A DNA stretch of 64,000 bases from contig CAZAIB010000021.1 in assembly GCA_964485095.1 (NCBI GenBank), positions 3,403 through 67,402 on the forward strand, read 5' to 3'. Positions 27,925 to 36,667 of the stretch are shown in pieces (the stretch's first letter is position 1; the number at the start of each line of letters is the position of its first letter). The notes beneath the pieces are model-generated. The model searched no databases and had not been told where the DNA came from. It worked only from the letters and a program-made list of their open reading frames with translations. This DNA is from CAYNWT01 sp964485095 (GTDB lineage Bacteria > Planctomycetota > Planctomycetia > Planctomycetales > Planctomycetaceae). Both the position numbers and the translations under genes were made by a program.

Positions 27925-29877
27925 TCAGATTCGATCCAGAGAATCTATCCACCGACCGAATGTTTCAACCTGATCGGCAGACGGGTACTCGCTGCCGCTG
28001 GCCACTGAATCGGCAAACGTCACCGGGTACTTCATGGCTCGCAGCCCTTTGACTGTCGCCTGCACTCGCGGGAACGCTTTGTCCTTCTCGCCAGCGTACA
28101 GATAAATTTGCAACGCGAACTCCGGTCGGTTCTCAGGTGGCCGACTTCTCAGACCGCCACCAACCACGATCACACCACGCACAAGGTCGCGATTTTCCAG
28201 AGTGGTCGCAAAGCTCATCCCGGCAGACGATCCGTATCCATGCACCACCACGCGGCGTGGATCGATTGAGTATCGTTGCTGCATCAAACCGATTGTATCT
28301 TTGACAAACCCCATCTCGTTCGGGTTCCAGGCCGCTTTCCCTGCCTTGGGAGCCACCATGATTAACCCTCGCGCGTCGCAGACGGACTTCCAATCATCCA
28401 GAATTCTGGCTTCCATCGTGTCGCCAGCCGGGTGCAGCCAGACGACCAATCCGTAGCTCTCGTTCGCGTTGTAAGCCGGCGGAACGTACGCCCAAAAGTC
28501 GTGTGCGTGAGTCTCAAACGTCTCCGTAATTCGGCCGGTCTTAACCGCGACTTTTTCTTCGGCAGGAACCAGCACCGGGTCCGGCAGACCAACAATGGTG
28601 TCAACAGGTAGCGTCGCCAACTTACCCTTGGCTGACTTTTCCTCATCGCCAGACACGAAACCAACTTCCACTTCGGTTTCAGGTCGAATGCGTCCCACCG
28701 CAACAGCCAGTGCATCACGATCTGCCACGGCCTCACCGTTTAGAGAAACAATCACATCGCCAGCCGCCAACCCCATAGACGCTGCCGGTGAATCAGGAAC
28801 CACAAACCGAACTCGAGCCCCCTTCTCCGCCTCGCGCGATGACCGAGCGGGCAGGATGCCGAGGAACCCGGGCTCCCACGGCGGCAATTTCGCAACCAAT
28901 ACAACGTCAACCGATTTCTCTTTCCCGTTACGATCCACCACAAGCGACAGGCTGTCACCAGCGTACTTGTTCCCAAGCGCATGCTTGACCTGAGCCACCC
29001 GTTCGGTCGGTTTACCATCCACCGATAAGACCACATCGCCCTTCTGCAGTCCTGCTTTTTCAGCGGGCGAATCGTATCGCAACAAATCCAATTCCGGCTT
29101 CGTCCCGTAAATCGCAGCACTGGAAAATGTCACGCCAAGCAGCCCGCGTTTCAAATCCTCGCCGGCCCGGAGGCGTTCGACCGAAGCCAGAACCGACTCC
29201 ATCGGAATCGCGAAGCCAATCCCTGAGTCATACCATTCCACGCCAGCCATGAGTTCATCAGAACGCGGCGACAGCGGAACCAACACACCCTGCACGCGCC
29301 CACTGATATCCAACAACGCGCCGCCGTAGTTTACCGGTGACACCTTAGCGTCCGTTTGGATCGCTTTACCCCAAACGCGGTTCACGGCGCTCACAATTCC
29401 AACCGACACCGACGGTCGTTTTGAATCCAGTGTGCGACCAACAGCCAGCGACCACTGGCCGACCTTAATCTCCGATCGCGGCGCGGCAACAGGTGGAGTC
29501 AGGTCACTGGCATCGACCCGCAACAGCGCCAACTGATTCACATGATCGGTCGCGACTCTTGTCGCAGACAGCCGGCGCCCATCCGCCAGCCGAACCAAGA
29601 TCGCCGACGGCTTTGAGGCAAACGCAAACGCGCTTGTCACAATTTCACCATCGGCCGATACCACAACACCCGTCGTCGCAGCGGCCCCCTCAACATCACC
29701 GGCCAACCGATCAATCCCGCCAATCGTCTCGATCTGAACCAGGGCCCCCTGCACGCGCGTGACAGCATTCTTAAACGCGCGTTCTTCCAGGATATCGACT
29801 TCGTCGTCAGCACGCGCCACGCCGGTCCCACTGGTGAAACCAACACAAATTGTAAGCAGTGTGATCGTGGCCTTCAT
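27925..29877 (-). CDS. Degenerate HtrA-like domain + two PDZ domains + alpha/beta hydrolase fusion
   Basis: 650 residues with a signal peptide (cleavage near ARA|DDE). Residues 35-240 align with HtrA-type trypsin-like proteases, but all three catalytic positions are changed: His is Phe84 (SAFAFA), Asp is Gln115 (NQLALLRV) and Ser is Tyr184 (PVNYGGAL). Two PDZ domains follow (about 245-330 and 335-425; PAEKAGLQKGDVVLSVDG and PAASMGLAAGDVIVSLNG). The C-terminal 200 residues are an alpha/beta hydrolase with a GxSxG nucleophile elbow (GYGSSAGM, Ser551) and an N-terminal VWLHPAG oxyanion-type loop. The proteolytic part should be inactive and may bind peptides; the hydrolase may be active as an esterase. 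Last gene of the operon; its start overlaps the previous stop by 4 bp. Confidence 0.88.
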   Translation of the reverse strand: MKATITLLTICVGFTSGTGVARADDEVDILEERAFKNAVTRVQGALVQIETIGGIDRLAGDVEGAAATTGVVVSADGEIVTSAFAFASKPSAILVRLADGRRLSATRVATDHVNQLALLRVDASDLTPPVAAPRSEIKVGQWSLAVGRTLDSKRPSVSVGIVSAVNRVWGKAIQTDAKVSPVNYGGALLDISGRVQGVLVPLSPRSDELMAGVEWYDSGIGFAIPMESVLASVERLRAGEDLKRGLLGVTFSSAAIYGTKPELDLLRYDSPAEKAGLQKGDVVLSVDGKPTERVAQVKHALGNKYAGDSLSLVVDRNGKEKSVDVVLVAKLPPWEPGFLGILPARSSREAEKGARVRFVVPDSPAASMGLAAGDVIVSLNGEAVADRDALAVAVGRIRPETEVEVGFVSGDEEKSAKGKLATLPVDTIVGLPDPVLVPAEEKVAVKTGRITETFETHAHDFWAYVPPAYNANESYGLVVWLHPAGDTMEARILDDWKSVCDARGLIMVAPKAGKAAWNPNEMGFVKDTIGLMQQRYSIDPRRVVVHGYGSSAGMSFATTLENRDLVRGVIVVGGGLRSRPPENRPEFALQIYLYAGEKDKAFPRVQATVKGLRAMKYPVTFADSVASGSEYPSADQVETFGRWIDSLDRI

Positions 29878-30923
29878 TTTCCGCCCTTCGCTTTCACTGG
29901 TGCAACAAGCGAAAACGGAACCAGCTTATCCTGACGGCGGACAACCAATTCCACTTTCCGACCGTTCGCGACTCCTCCAAGCGCAGCCCGAAACTCGGCA
30001 CACGAACGCACCAACTGGTCGTTCACATACACGACAAGGTCCTCACGTTGAACGCCCGCTTTCTGCGCCGCCGAACCTGCCACCACAGCGTCCACGTAGC
30101 CGGGCGTTCGCTGCACCACGTCCGGTACCATGACCAAACCAAAGTCTTCCGGCACGTACCTCGGTCGCTGACCGTCTCTCTGACTGGCAGTCCTTGCCGT
30201 GTATTTACCCGCGATCATTTGCTGCACAGGTTCTCTTAATTCCGTCAGCGGAACCGCATAGTTGACCCATGTGTTCGTCTGAGCGTTCCGGAGCTGCCGA
30301 CCAATCATCGCGACCGGCCGTCCGCTGAGTGCCGTCAGCAGGCCACCTTCGGAACCGGCGTTGTTGGTGATCGCATCCACCACGTACAACTCAGAATCAA
30401 TCGCAACATCAAACGAACCGCGCCGCGTTGATAGTTGTGTTCTTGCTGAAACGACGCCATGCATCACCGTGACCGGTTCGTCACCCGTCGCGACCTTAAA
30501 CATGTTGCTAAACCCCAGGACACGCGTCCCCGGTTCAACATCACGAGCATCCTTCAGCGAAAACGCTGGAAACTGTTCGTCACCCGACTCCAGCTTCAAC
30601 ACAGCAAGATCCAGACGCGGTTCAGCCGCAACCACACTCGCCGCGAACCGCCGCCCATCATGCAGCACAACAGCAAGGTCTGGCGTGTCTAAGACATGGT
30701 TCCACACCGTGATCGCATAGCCGCGTTTATCGACCATGAACCCACTGCTGTAGGCATTCAAATTCTGAATACCACCAGCGCCGAATATCTTCACGATTCG
30801 TTGCTGAACCATTTCAACCCGAGACTGCCCCAACGCGGCAGACGAACAGGTTAGAGCCAGCAACAGCCCCAAAAACAGGGGTACCAGACCGGCCCGTCTA
30901 TCGATGAACCGTCTGATCATCAT
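29874..30923 (-). CDS. HtrA-like protein lacking the catalytic serine, one PDZ domain
   Basis: 349 residues with a signal peptide (hydrophobic core near 14-30, ALGQS). The trypsin-like domain keeps the His (His76 in TVWNHVL) and the Asp (Asp105 in RLDLAVLK), but where active HtrA proteins have GNSGGPL this one has GSEGGLL, so the nucleophile position is Glu192. A single PDZ domain ends the protein (GYVDAVVAGSAAQKAGVQREDLVVYVND). It is probably a non-proteolytic periplasmic binding protein or chaperone subunit. ATGA overlaps link it to the genes on both sides, so it is made together with an active HtrA relative (30920-32671). Confidence 0.88.
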   Translation of the reverse strand: MMIRRFIDRRAGLVPLFLGLLLALTCSSAALGQSRVEMVQQRIVKIFGAGGIQNLNAYSSGFMVDKRGYAITVWNHVLDTPDLAVVLHDGRRFAASVVAAEPRLDLAVLKLESGDEQFPAFSLKDARDVEPGTRVLGFSNMFKVATGDEPVTVMHGVVSARTQLSTRRGSFDVAIDSELYVVDAITNNAGSEGGLLTALSGRPVAMIGRQLRNAQTNTWVNYAVPLTELREPVQQMIAGKYTARTASQRDGQRPRYVPEDFGLVMVPDVVQRTPGYVDAVVAGSAAQKAGVQREDLVVYVNDQLVRSCAEFRAALGGVANGRKVELVVRRQDKLVPFSLVAPVKAKGGK

Positions 30924-32671
30924 GCCGCCGCCTTCCCTGCCGAACGAAACTCGACGCGTTCAACTTCAAACACCCCGTACTCTTTTTCCCCTGAACGCAC
31001 ACGCATCTTCGACGGCAGTGTCAGCCCGTCGAATTTCCTGAAGTCGAGGAACCGAACTTCGCACTCGTCCCACTCCTCCGCCATCCGGGTATCAAAGCCC
31101 AACAACCCACCATCCTTACGTGAGAAGTACCAACGCGAAACAACCGAACCTTCCGCCGCTCGCAGGACATCCACCATCGGTCCGTCGCCGTCTAACGGTT
31201 CGCCTCCAAAGTACGCGAAGTCAGTAAAGCCCTTGTCATACTCCGTGAGCAGTCGCCGCAGATGATTCATGGCCGTCAGGAATCCACCACTGTCGGGCGG
31301 TTCGTTGTCCAACTGCCAATCATTGCCCGGCTGATAGTAGGTCTTCTCATCACCAACATTCAGCCCCAGCCCCGCGCGAGACAGGACAATCTCGAAGCTC
31401 TCTGCATCGGCGGTCTGGCCAGACATGATCCACGTCCGACCCGCGCGTGCTGCATAGTCACCCCAAGCCTTTAGCGAACCGGCGACTCGATCCTGAGCCA
31501 GCTTGTTGAAGTAGAAATTTGCGAAGCCCGGTTTCTTCACCAGCATCTTTTCGTATTTTTTCGGCGGCTTTGGTGGAGGCTTCTGGCCAGGACGTGTCTG
31601 CTGCGGACGCCCGGAGTTCTTCTTACTGAACTGCGCCATCTCGCGTTCTGAGTGCAAAGGCCGTAGCCGCACAAACGTCTTCCGAACCTCGCCCCCCTCG
31701 CGAAATGTGAGTGGCAGTTTCCAACCATTCGGGTAAATCCCCAGGATGTTCTTGAACTGATTCACACTCCGAATCGGCCGACCTGCAAACGAAATCACTT
31801 CAGTCTGCTCGCGCACACCGCGGCGGAAGACATCCGAAGTATCCAGGAGTTCGTCCACGATCACCGAACCATCCAACGTGGCACTCACAGTCGCCGACAG
31901 CGATCCATGATCCACAATCCGGCCACTCCGCAGGTGGTCCATGAAGTTCTTAATCTGATTAATCGAAATCGCGTAGGCTGCTCCGGAATTAATCCGGCCG
32001 CGCTTTTCAAACGACGCCCGCCCATTAATCCCCACAAGCTCGCCCGCTGCATTGAACAGCGGCCCGCCTGAGTTACCCGGGTTGATGGACGCATCAATCT
32101 GAATGCAGTCCGTGTATTCCAGGAACCCCCCCGCCGGATACTGATAGCGGTGCGTCCCGCTCACGATGCCATACGTGACAGTCGGAGTGAAATCCGTGGC
32201 CAACAGAAAAGGGTTCCCCATCGCGTAGACCCAGTCACCGATCTGCAGTTGGTCACTGTCACCCATCGTCGCCACTGGAAAATCATCGCGTCCCAGTAAC
32301 TTGATCAAAGCGACATCGCCGGTCGGATCAATCCCCACAATCACAGCGTCATATAGCGAACCATCGTTAAGCCCGCACTTCATGAAATCGCCGGCCCCCG
32401 ACGTCACGTGATAGTTACTCAGCGCGAAACCGTCTTTGGAAATCAGAACACCCGAACCGCCGCCTTCTTCGGTGAGCCCGAAAATCGCAACGACTGACTG
32501 AGCCGCCCCGCGAATGACTTCCATTCGCTTCGCCTGTGCTTTCAACACGCGAGCATCCACGTCCTGCGAATAAGCCGGAACCACTCCAGTCAGAATCGCC
32601 AATGCAACCAGAACCGCTCGCCAGCACCGCACGGATCCGTCTAACCTCACGCCTCCTGACTGCCGTTTCAT
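30920..32671 (-). CDS. HtrA/Do-like serine protease with intact triad and extra C-terminal domain
   Basis: 583 residues with a signal peptide (LVALAILTGVVPAYSQ). The trypsin-like domain has the full triad: His88 (LSNYHVTS), Asp119 (PTGDVALIK) and Ser201 (NPGNSGGPLFN). A divergent PDZ-like segment follows (about 280-350, FAGRPIRSVNQFKNILG). A Pro/Lys-rich linker (GQKPPPKPPKK) then leads to a 200-residue C-terminal domain of unknown family. The protein should be a periplasmic protease or chaperone-protease. It is upstream of the two degenerate relatives and coupled to them by 4-bp overlaps, an arrangement that suggests a hetero-oligomeric assembly. A DegQ/DegS role in a sigma-E-like pathway cannot be inferred from the window. 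Confidence 0.92.
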   Translation of the reverse strand: MKRQSGGVRLDGSVRCWRAVLVALAILTGVVPAYSQDVDARVLKAQAKRMEVIRGAAQSVVAIFGLTEEGGGSGVLISKDGFALSNYHVTSGAGDFMKCGLNDGSLYDAVIVGIDPTGDVALIKLLGRDDFPVATMGDSDQLQIGDWVYAMGNPFLLATDFTPTVTYGIVSGTHRYQYPAGGFLEYTDCIQIDASINPGNSGGPLFNAAGELVGINGRASFEKRGRINSGAAYAISINQIKNFMDHLRSGRIVDHGSLSATVSATLDGSVIVDELLDTSDVFRRGVREQTEVISFAGRPIRSVNQFKNILGIYPNGWKLPLTFREGGEVRKTFVRLRPLHSEREMAQFSKKNSGRPQQTRPGQKPPPKPPKKYEKMLVKKPGFANFYFNKLAQDRVAGSLKAWGDYAARAGRTWIMSGQTADAESFEIVLSRAGLGLNVGDEKTYYQPGNDWQLDNEPPDSGGFLTAMNHLRRLLTEYDKGFTDFAYFGGEPLDGDGPMVDVLRAAEGSVVSRWYFSRKDGGLLGFDTRMAEEWDECEVRFLDFRKFDGLTLPSKMRVRSGEKEYGVFEVERVEFRSAGKAAA

Positions 32672-33894
32672 TTCAACACCTTCGCATCCGCAAGATCGAC
32701 CCAGTCCTGAAGCGCCGCGTGAAGAGGTGGGCTGCCGTCGGCTCGCTTCTCACCGAAGCCAACCACAATCTCCAACGTCTGAGCGTCCGCAATATTCAGC
32801 TTCAGTTGCCGTGGCTTATCAGTAATCCAAACATCCTCATCAAACAGCACCCTCTCGTCGGCCTTGATCGTTAGCCGCGCCTTGGTTTTGTCACGTCGCG
32901 GGATGTCGTCATCGATGCCCGCAACCGTTTCGAACCGCGAATACTCGCCGTCCAGCGAATACCGCAGCGTAGTTTTCGAATGAATCCACAAGCCGCGCGA
33001 GTAGGTCTTACCACCAAGCCGCAGCGGCTGGCCGTCCATTGTCTCATTCACACGATAACGAAAGATCTTCTTGTACAATTCATCCGGCAGAACAGAAGCG
33101 AAGTCGTAGAACACCGGCTTCATCTCATCCAGGTATCGAATCTTGCCGCCACTGCAATCGACTCGACTCAGGTACTGGCGCCGAACCGGAATGGACCTGC
33201 CACCCGCCGCCTGAACTTCAAGAACAGAATCAGCCGCGTTCCATTTCACATCGCTGGCTGCAATCCGATCGCCACTGGCTTCCACAACGAATCCGCCAGT
33301 CGGAGCGACCGGCTTGCGAGCATAAATGACGCCGTAAACCCGCGTCCGCTTCACAGGAATCTCATCGCCACCCAACACGAACGTCAACGACTCCGCGCCA
33401 ATCTTTCCAATGACCCCCGTCGTCGGATCCAGTTCGCCCGCCTTCTTTTTCTTTGGAAGAACCAGCAGATCCTTGCTCCGGTTCCGCTGCAACATCGATA
33501 TCCACGCGTCCGCAGCCTCGGCCTTCTTTCCGAACCGAATCGCTCGCACCTGAGACAGAGAAATAGTCAGCTCACCATAGATCGGCGAATCAACCCGGAC
33601 CTCTCGACCCTCAGTCGTGAGCGAAGCGAACCGCAACACACTCCCGTCCAGCAAATACACCTGGCCGGGCGGCAAGGCTTCGGCCTTTACCGGTTCCCAA
33701 CGCACATCGATTAGCTGCTCGACGGCAAGAACCTTCTCACCGGCCGCGGTTCCCAGCGTAATGCTGTTCTGATTCAAACCAATCAGCTTACCAGTCAGTT
33801 TGGTTCCGGACAGATCGGTCGTGGTCACGTTATCCGGTTGCACGAACGCAAGCGCGAACGCAAACAACAGACTAAGCATCTGAGCCCCCGCCAC
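32668..33894 (-). CDS. Secreted protein with C-terminal NPCBM domain
   Basis: 408 residues from GTG 33894, whose first base overlaps the upstream TAG; an ATG five codons later (33879, after GGGGG) is an equally possible start. A short signal peptide (LSLLFAFALAFVQPD) is followed by about 230 residues of beta-rich sequence containing SH3-like repeats (for example TDLSGTKLTGKLIGLNQNSI, typical of small beta-barrel repeats). The C-terminal 140 residues match the NPCBM carbohydrate-binding-like module (GKTYSRGLWIHSKTTLRYSLDG..RFETVAGIDD). That module is usually found in glycoside hydrolases, but no catalytic domain is present. It is coupled to the first HtrA gene (4-bp overlap). Confidence 0.85.
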   Translation of the reverse strand: MAGAQMLSLLFAFALAFVQPDNVTTTDLSGTKLTGKLIGLNQNSITLGTAAGEKVLAVEQLIDVRWEPVKAEALPPGQVYLLDGSVLRFASLTTEGREVRVDSPIYGELTISLSQVRAIRFGKKAEAADAWISMLQRNRSKDLLVLPKKKKAGELDPTTGVIGKIGAESLTFVLGGDEIPVKRTRVYGVIYARKPVAPTGGFVVEASGDRIAASDVKWNAADSVLEVQAAGGRSIPVRRQYLSRVDCSGGKIRYLDEMKPVFYDFASVLPDELYKKIFRYRVNETMDGQPLRLGGKTYSRGLWIHSKTTLRYSLDGEYSRFETVAGIDDDIPRRDKTKARLTIKADERVLFDEDVWITDKPRQLKLNIADAQTLEIVVGFGEKRADGSPPLHAALQDWVDLADAKVLK

Positions 33895-34910
33895 TATTTG
33901 GCCAGCTTGAGGTTGTATCGTTTGATCGCCTCGCTGTAGTGCGAAGGAAACTTGCGTTTGATGGATTCACGGGCTTTCGTTTCTGCTTTCTTGTCCAACA
34001 TGCCCCAGCCACCCTTGCCGGCAATCTTCTTTTCGTCCGCATCGCCCTTGCCTGCTGTGCCTTTGACACGACTCTCCTGCGCTGCGTCCGCCGGGCTGTT
34101 TTGATTGCCACCCTGAGCAGCGGCGCCACCACCGCCGCCTCCACCTTGCTGCTGTTCCAGCTTCTTGATGATCTCATCCAACCGCGCGACGATTTCCGTC
34201 TCCCGTTTTTGAACGCGCTGACCGCCGCGACCAAGGTCCAGGCGTCGGCCAACATCACCCATCAACCGCGAAACTTCATCCAGCGATTTCTCTTCAAGGT
34301 TCTGCAGTTCGTATTCCATCAACTGCGCGACCTGACGGTAGCTGACCGGTACACCGACTGTGTTCTTAAGCAACAGACTCAAAGTCCGCAGCCCCTCGTC
34401 CTTCTGCAGCAGCTGCTGTTGGCACACTCCTTTGAAGAACAACAAGGTCGCGGGATCAACCGTCGTGTCAGGTTCAATGCTCTTGAGAACCGCCAGCGCC
34501 TCATCGTACATTCGGCGTTGAGCCAAATAGCGACCGTAGAACACGCCGACGTTGGCCTTGTATGCAAGCGGCGCATCTTCCAGCTTCGGCATACGCGGAA
34601 CCTTGTAAGACGGTTGCACGTACCCGCACGAATCGACAAAGCGAGACGTTTCCGGATGCACAGCGGCAAACGTTTTGACCACCAGATCAAGGACGTCGCG
34701 AGACTTCCCCGCCTTCGATTCCTGCCACAAACGCGTGACTGAATCCAGCGACGCTTCGTCTTTAATACCCAGCTTCGCAACCGCCGACATCACTTCCGTT
34801 TGCACGTCACGCCGATCAGGCGGAGTGATTGTCTTGTCCTCCCCCACACTAGTCATGGGCAATAGAACGCAAGCCAGCAGTAAGGGTCGGCATATCGCAA
34901 AACAACGCAT
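33894..34910 (-). CDS. Secreted TPR-like protein with Gly/Gln-rich linker
   Basis: 338 residues. The signal peptide (LLLACVLLPMTSVGED) is followed by helical sequence with TPR-like spacing (about residues 95-200: YGRYLAQRRMYDEALAVLKSIEP.. and LFFKGVCQQQLLQKDEGLRTLSLLLK). A coiled-coil stretch (VQKRETEIVARLDEIIKKLEQQQ), a glycine run and a basic C-terminal region (KAETKARESIKRKFPSHYSEAIKRYNLKLAK) complete it. It is probably a periplasmic scaffold. Its ATG overlaps the upstream TAA by one base (TAATG) and its stop touches the next GTG, so it is part of the long operon. TPR proteins are common partners in Bat-type loci. Confidence 0.82.
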   Translation of the reverse strand: MRCFAICRPLLLACVLLPMTSVGEDKTITPPDRRDVQTEVMSAVAKLGIKDEASLDSVTRLWQESKAGKSRDVLDLVVKTFAAVHPETSRFVDSCGYVQPSYKVPRMPKLEDAPLAYKANVGVFYGRYLAQRRMYDEALAVLKSIEPDTTVDPATLLFFKGVCQQQLLQKDEGLRTLSLLLKNTVGVPVSYRQVAQLMEYELQNLEEKSLDEVSRLMGDVGRRLDLGRGGQRVQKRETEIVARLDEIIKKLEQQQGGGGGGGAAAQGGNQNSPADAAQESRVKGTAGKGDADEKKIAGKGGWGMLDKKAETKARESIKRKFPSHYSEAIKRYNLKLAK

Positions 34911-36667
34911 TACTGTTCCTTCCGCGTGCGAGCAATATCGATGGCCGTTTGACGGATCCGTTCCTGACGTTCAGCCAGTCGGTTCAACTGCTTCAACAGA
35001 TCTTCGTTCTGAGCCTGATCGCCATCGATCTCACGCCCGATTTGACGCGTCCGTCTGTTGATCCGCTTCTGTAGCGTTCGCAGCATTTTGAGTTCTGCGA
35101 TGAGTTCTACCAGAACCGGATCGCCGTCCGCGTTTTGCGGCGACTGCTGCTGTTGTTGTTGCTGGTCCTTTTTGTCGTCGCTCTTCTCCATCTCTTTCTG
35201 CAACGCGGCGGCCATTTCCTGCAGAGCCTCAACGATGTCGCGTTGGATTTCCTGCGTGAGTTCGCCCGCGTTGCCGTTTTCCAGCCGCTGAGCCACGGTC
35301 AGGATATCTTCACGCATGTCTTCGACAGCCAACGGGAACGACACCGAGGTTCCCTCTTCCTTCAGAATCGTCAGCGTCTTGGACGCTTCAATTCCGACTT
35401 CGTTTTCCAATTGACCCAACTCGCGCGCTCGCGTGAAGTCGCCATCGATCCACTGCTTCTGTTCTTTTTCACCCAGCGTTGCGGTGCTGGAGTTGATGAC
35501 GATCTGCATCGCCAGCATCTTCTGAAACCGAGCTTCCAGCTTCGCCAACATCAACTCGCGTTCTTCTTCGCGCAGTTGTTTCAGCTTCTCTTCCAACTTC
35601 TCCTTCGCAGCCATCAGGTTCTGAAGGGCCTGATCCTGCTGCTGTGCAGAACCGTCTTTCTGTTCCTTCTTCAGCTGTTCAATAGCCTGCTCCATCGCCT
35701 TCTGAGCCTTCTCAAGCTCTTCGCGGCCGGGCGTTTTAGCATTCTGCTGCTGCTGTTGTTGGTCGCCTTGCGGCTGCCCCTGTTGCGGTTGACCACTTTG
35801 CGGATCACCCGATTGCGGCTGTCCCTGTGAATCCTGCGGTTCGCCTGCCTTGGGATCACCGGCTTTAGGTTCACCAGCTTTCGGATCCCCTGCCTTTGGC
35901 TCACCCGATTTTGGATCACCGGCTTTAGGATCACCAGCCTTTGGGTCACCAGCCTTTGGATCACCCGACTTCGGATCGCCAGCGTTAGCATCCTTCGGAT
36001 CCTCCTCATCACCGGGCGGCTGTCCATCCTTCTCCTCACCCGACTTCTCGTCGCCGCCAGCCTTCTTCGCATCAGCCGCCTTCGCGCGATCCAGCACATC
36101 CTTCGTTTTGCCTGCCACGCGTTCCTGCGACTTAATCCCATCGCTTGGCTTGCCCGCCCGAGCGGCCGTGGCCCGCGCAATCTTCTGGTCGCCAATCAGT
36201 TTGTTCACATCCTTCAACAACCCTTTGATGCGCGCGGTTTCTTCTTCCAGTTCGCTGCGGCGATCTTCGCTCTGCAGCAATTCCAAAATGTTGCGCAGGT
36301 CGCCGATGAGCAGCTCCTGGCCTTCCAGGATCTCCAGGAAGTTTTCGTCGAAGTCCTCCTGCTTAAGAATTTCGACAATACCGTCCATCCGCGTCGAGAT
36401 GCGTTCTTCGCGACTCCGGCTTAACGCTCGCATTAGCAGCTCGGCACGATCCGGATCGGTTCGACCAAGATACTCGGCCATCTGCAACAGCAGTTTCTCG
36501 AACCGCGCGTACCGGCTGGACAGCGCTTCCTGTTTCTTGTCGAGTGTATCCGAATCCTGCGCGCGGGCGATCGGCGGAATCGAAACCAAAACGCCAAACA
36601 GCAACAGGGCGCCCACCCACTGTCGGCATCCAAACAGCGAACCAAGACTACTGGCCAAATCACTCAT
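34910..36667 (-). CDS. Secreted coiled-coil protein with GDPKA pentapeptide repeats
   Basis: 585 residues from the second of two adjacent ATGs; GGGAGG lies five bases before ATG 36667. The signal peptide ends at IARAQDS. The N-terminal 170 residues are helical and charged. A low-complexity centre contains about ten copies of a G-D/E-P-K-A/S pentapeptide, then a Gln/Gly/Pro-rich part with a Q6 run. The C-terminal half is predicted long coiled coil (KAMEQAIEQLKKEQKDG; LMAAKEKLEEKLKQLREEERELML) with another Gln run. No enzymatic motif is present. The extended repeat may span part of the envelope and the coiled coils may bind operon partners; both are inferences. Confidence 0.85.
   Translation of the reverse strand: MSDLASSLGSLFGCRQWVGALLLFGVLVSIPPIARAQDSDTLDKKQEALSSRYARFEKLLLQMAEYLGRTDPDRAELLMRALSRSREERISTRMDGIVEILKQEDFDENFLEILEGQELLIGDLRNILELLQSEDRRSELEEETARIKGLLKDVNKLIGDQKIARATAARAGKPSDGIKSQERVAGKTKDVLDRAKAADAKKAGGDEKSGEEKDGQPPGDEEDPKDANAGDPKSGDPKAGDPKAGDPKAGDPKSGEPKAGDPKAGEPKAGDPKAGEPQDSQGQPQSGDPQSGQPQQGQPQGDQQQQQQNAKTPGREELEKAQKAMEQAIEQLKKEQKDGSAQQQDQALQNLMAAKEKLEEKLKQLREEERELMLAKLEARFQKMLAMQIVINSSTATLGEKEQKQWIDGDFTRARELGQLENEVGIEASKTLTILKEEGTSVSFPLAVEDMREDILTVAQRLENGNAGELTQEIQRDIVEALQEMAAALQKEMEKSDDKKDQQQQQQQSPQNADGDPVLVELIAELKMLRTLQKRINRRTRQIGREIDGDQAQNEDLLKQLNRLAERQERIRQTAIDIARTRKEQ
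35836..35980 (-). repeat. 15-bp coding minisatellite (GDPKA repeats)
   Basis: About ten tandem 15-bp units encode G-D/E-P-K-A/S in the coiled-coil protein. Units differ mainly at third positions and by Asp/Glu or Ala/Ser changes, so the array is old or under protein-level selection. Such an array can change length by slippage or recombination, which would alter the length of the extended linker. Confidence 0.85.

Noticed and set aside
33939..34742. 267-residue plus-strand open frame opposite the TPR-like gene
   Set aside because: Leu/Arg/Gln-rich antisense frame with no recognisable domain; minus-strand gene has signal peptide and operon coupling.
35836..35980. Regular short repeats that could be mistaken for a CRISPR array
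   Set aside because: Unit is 15 bp without spacers and in frame with a coding sequence.
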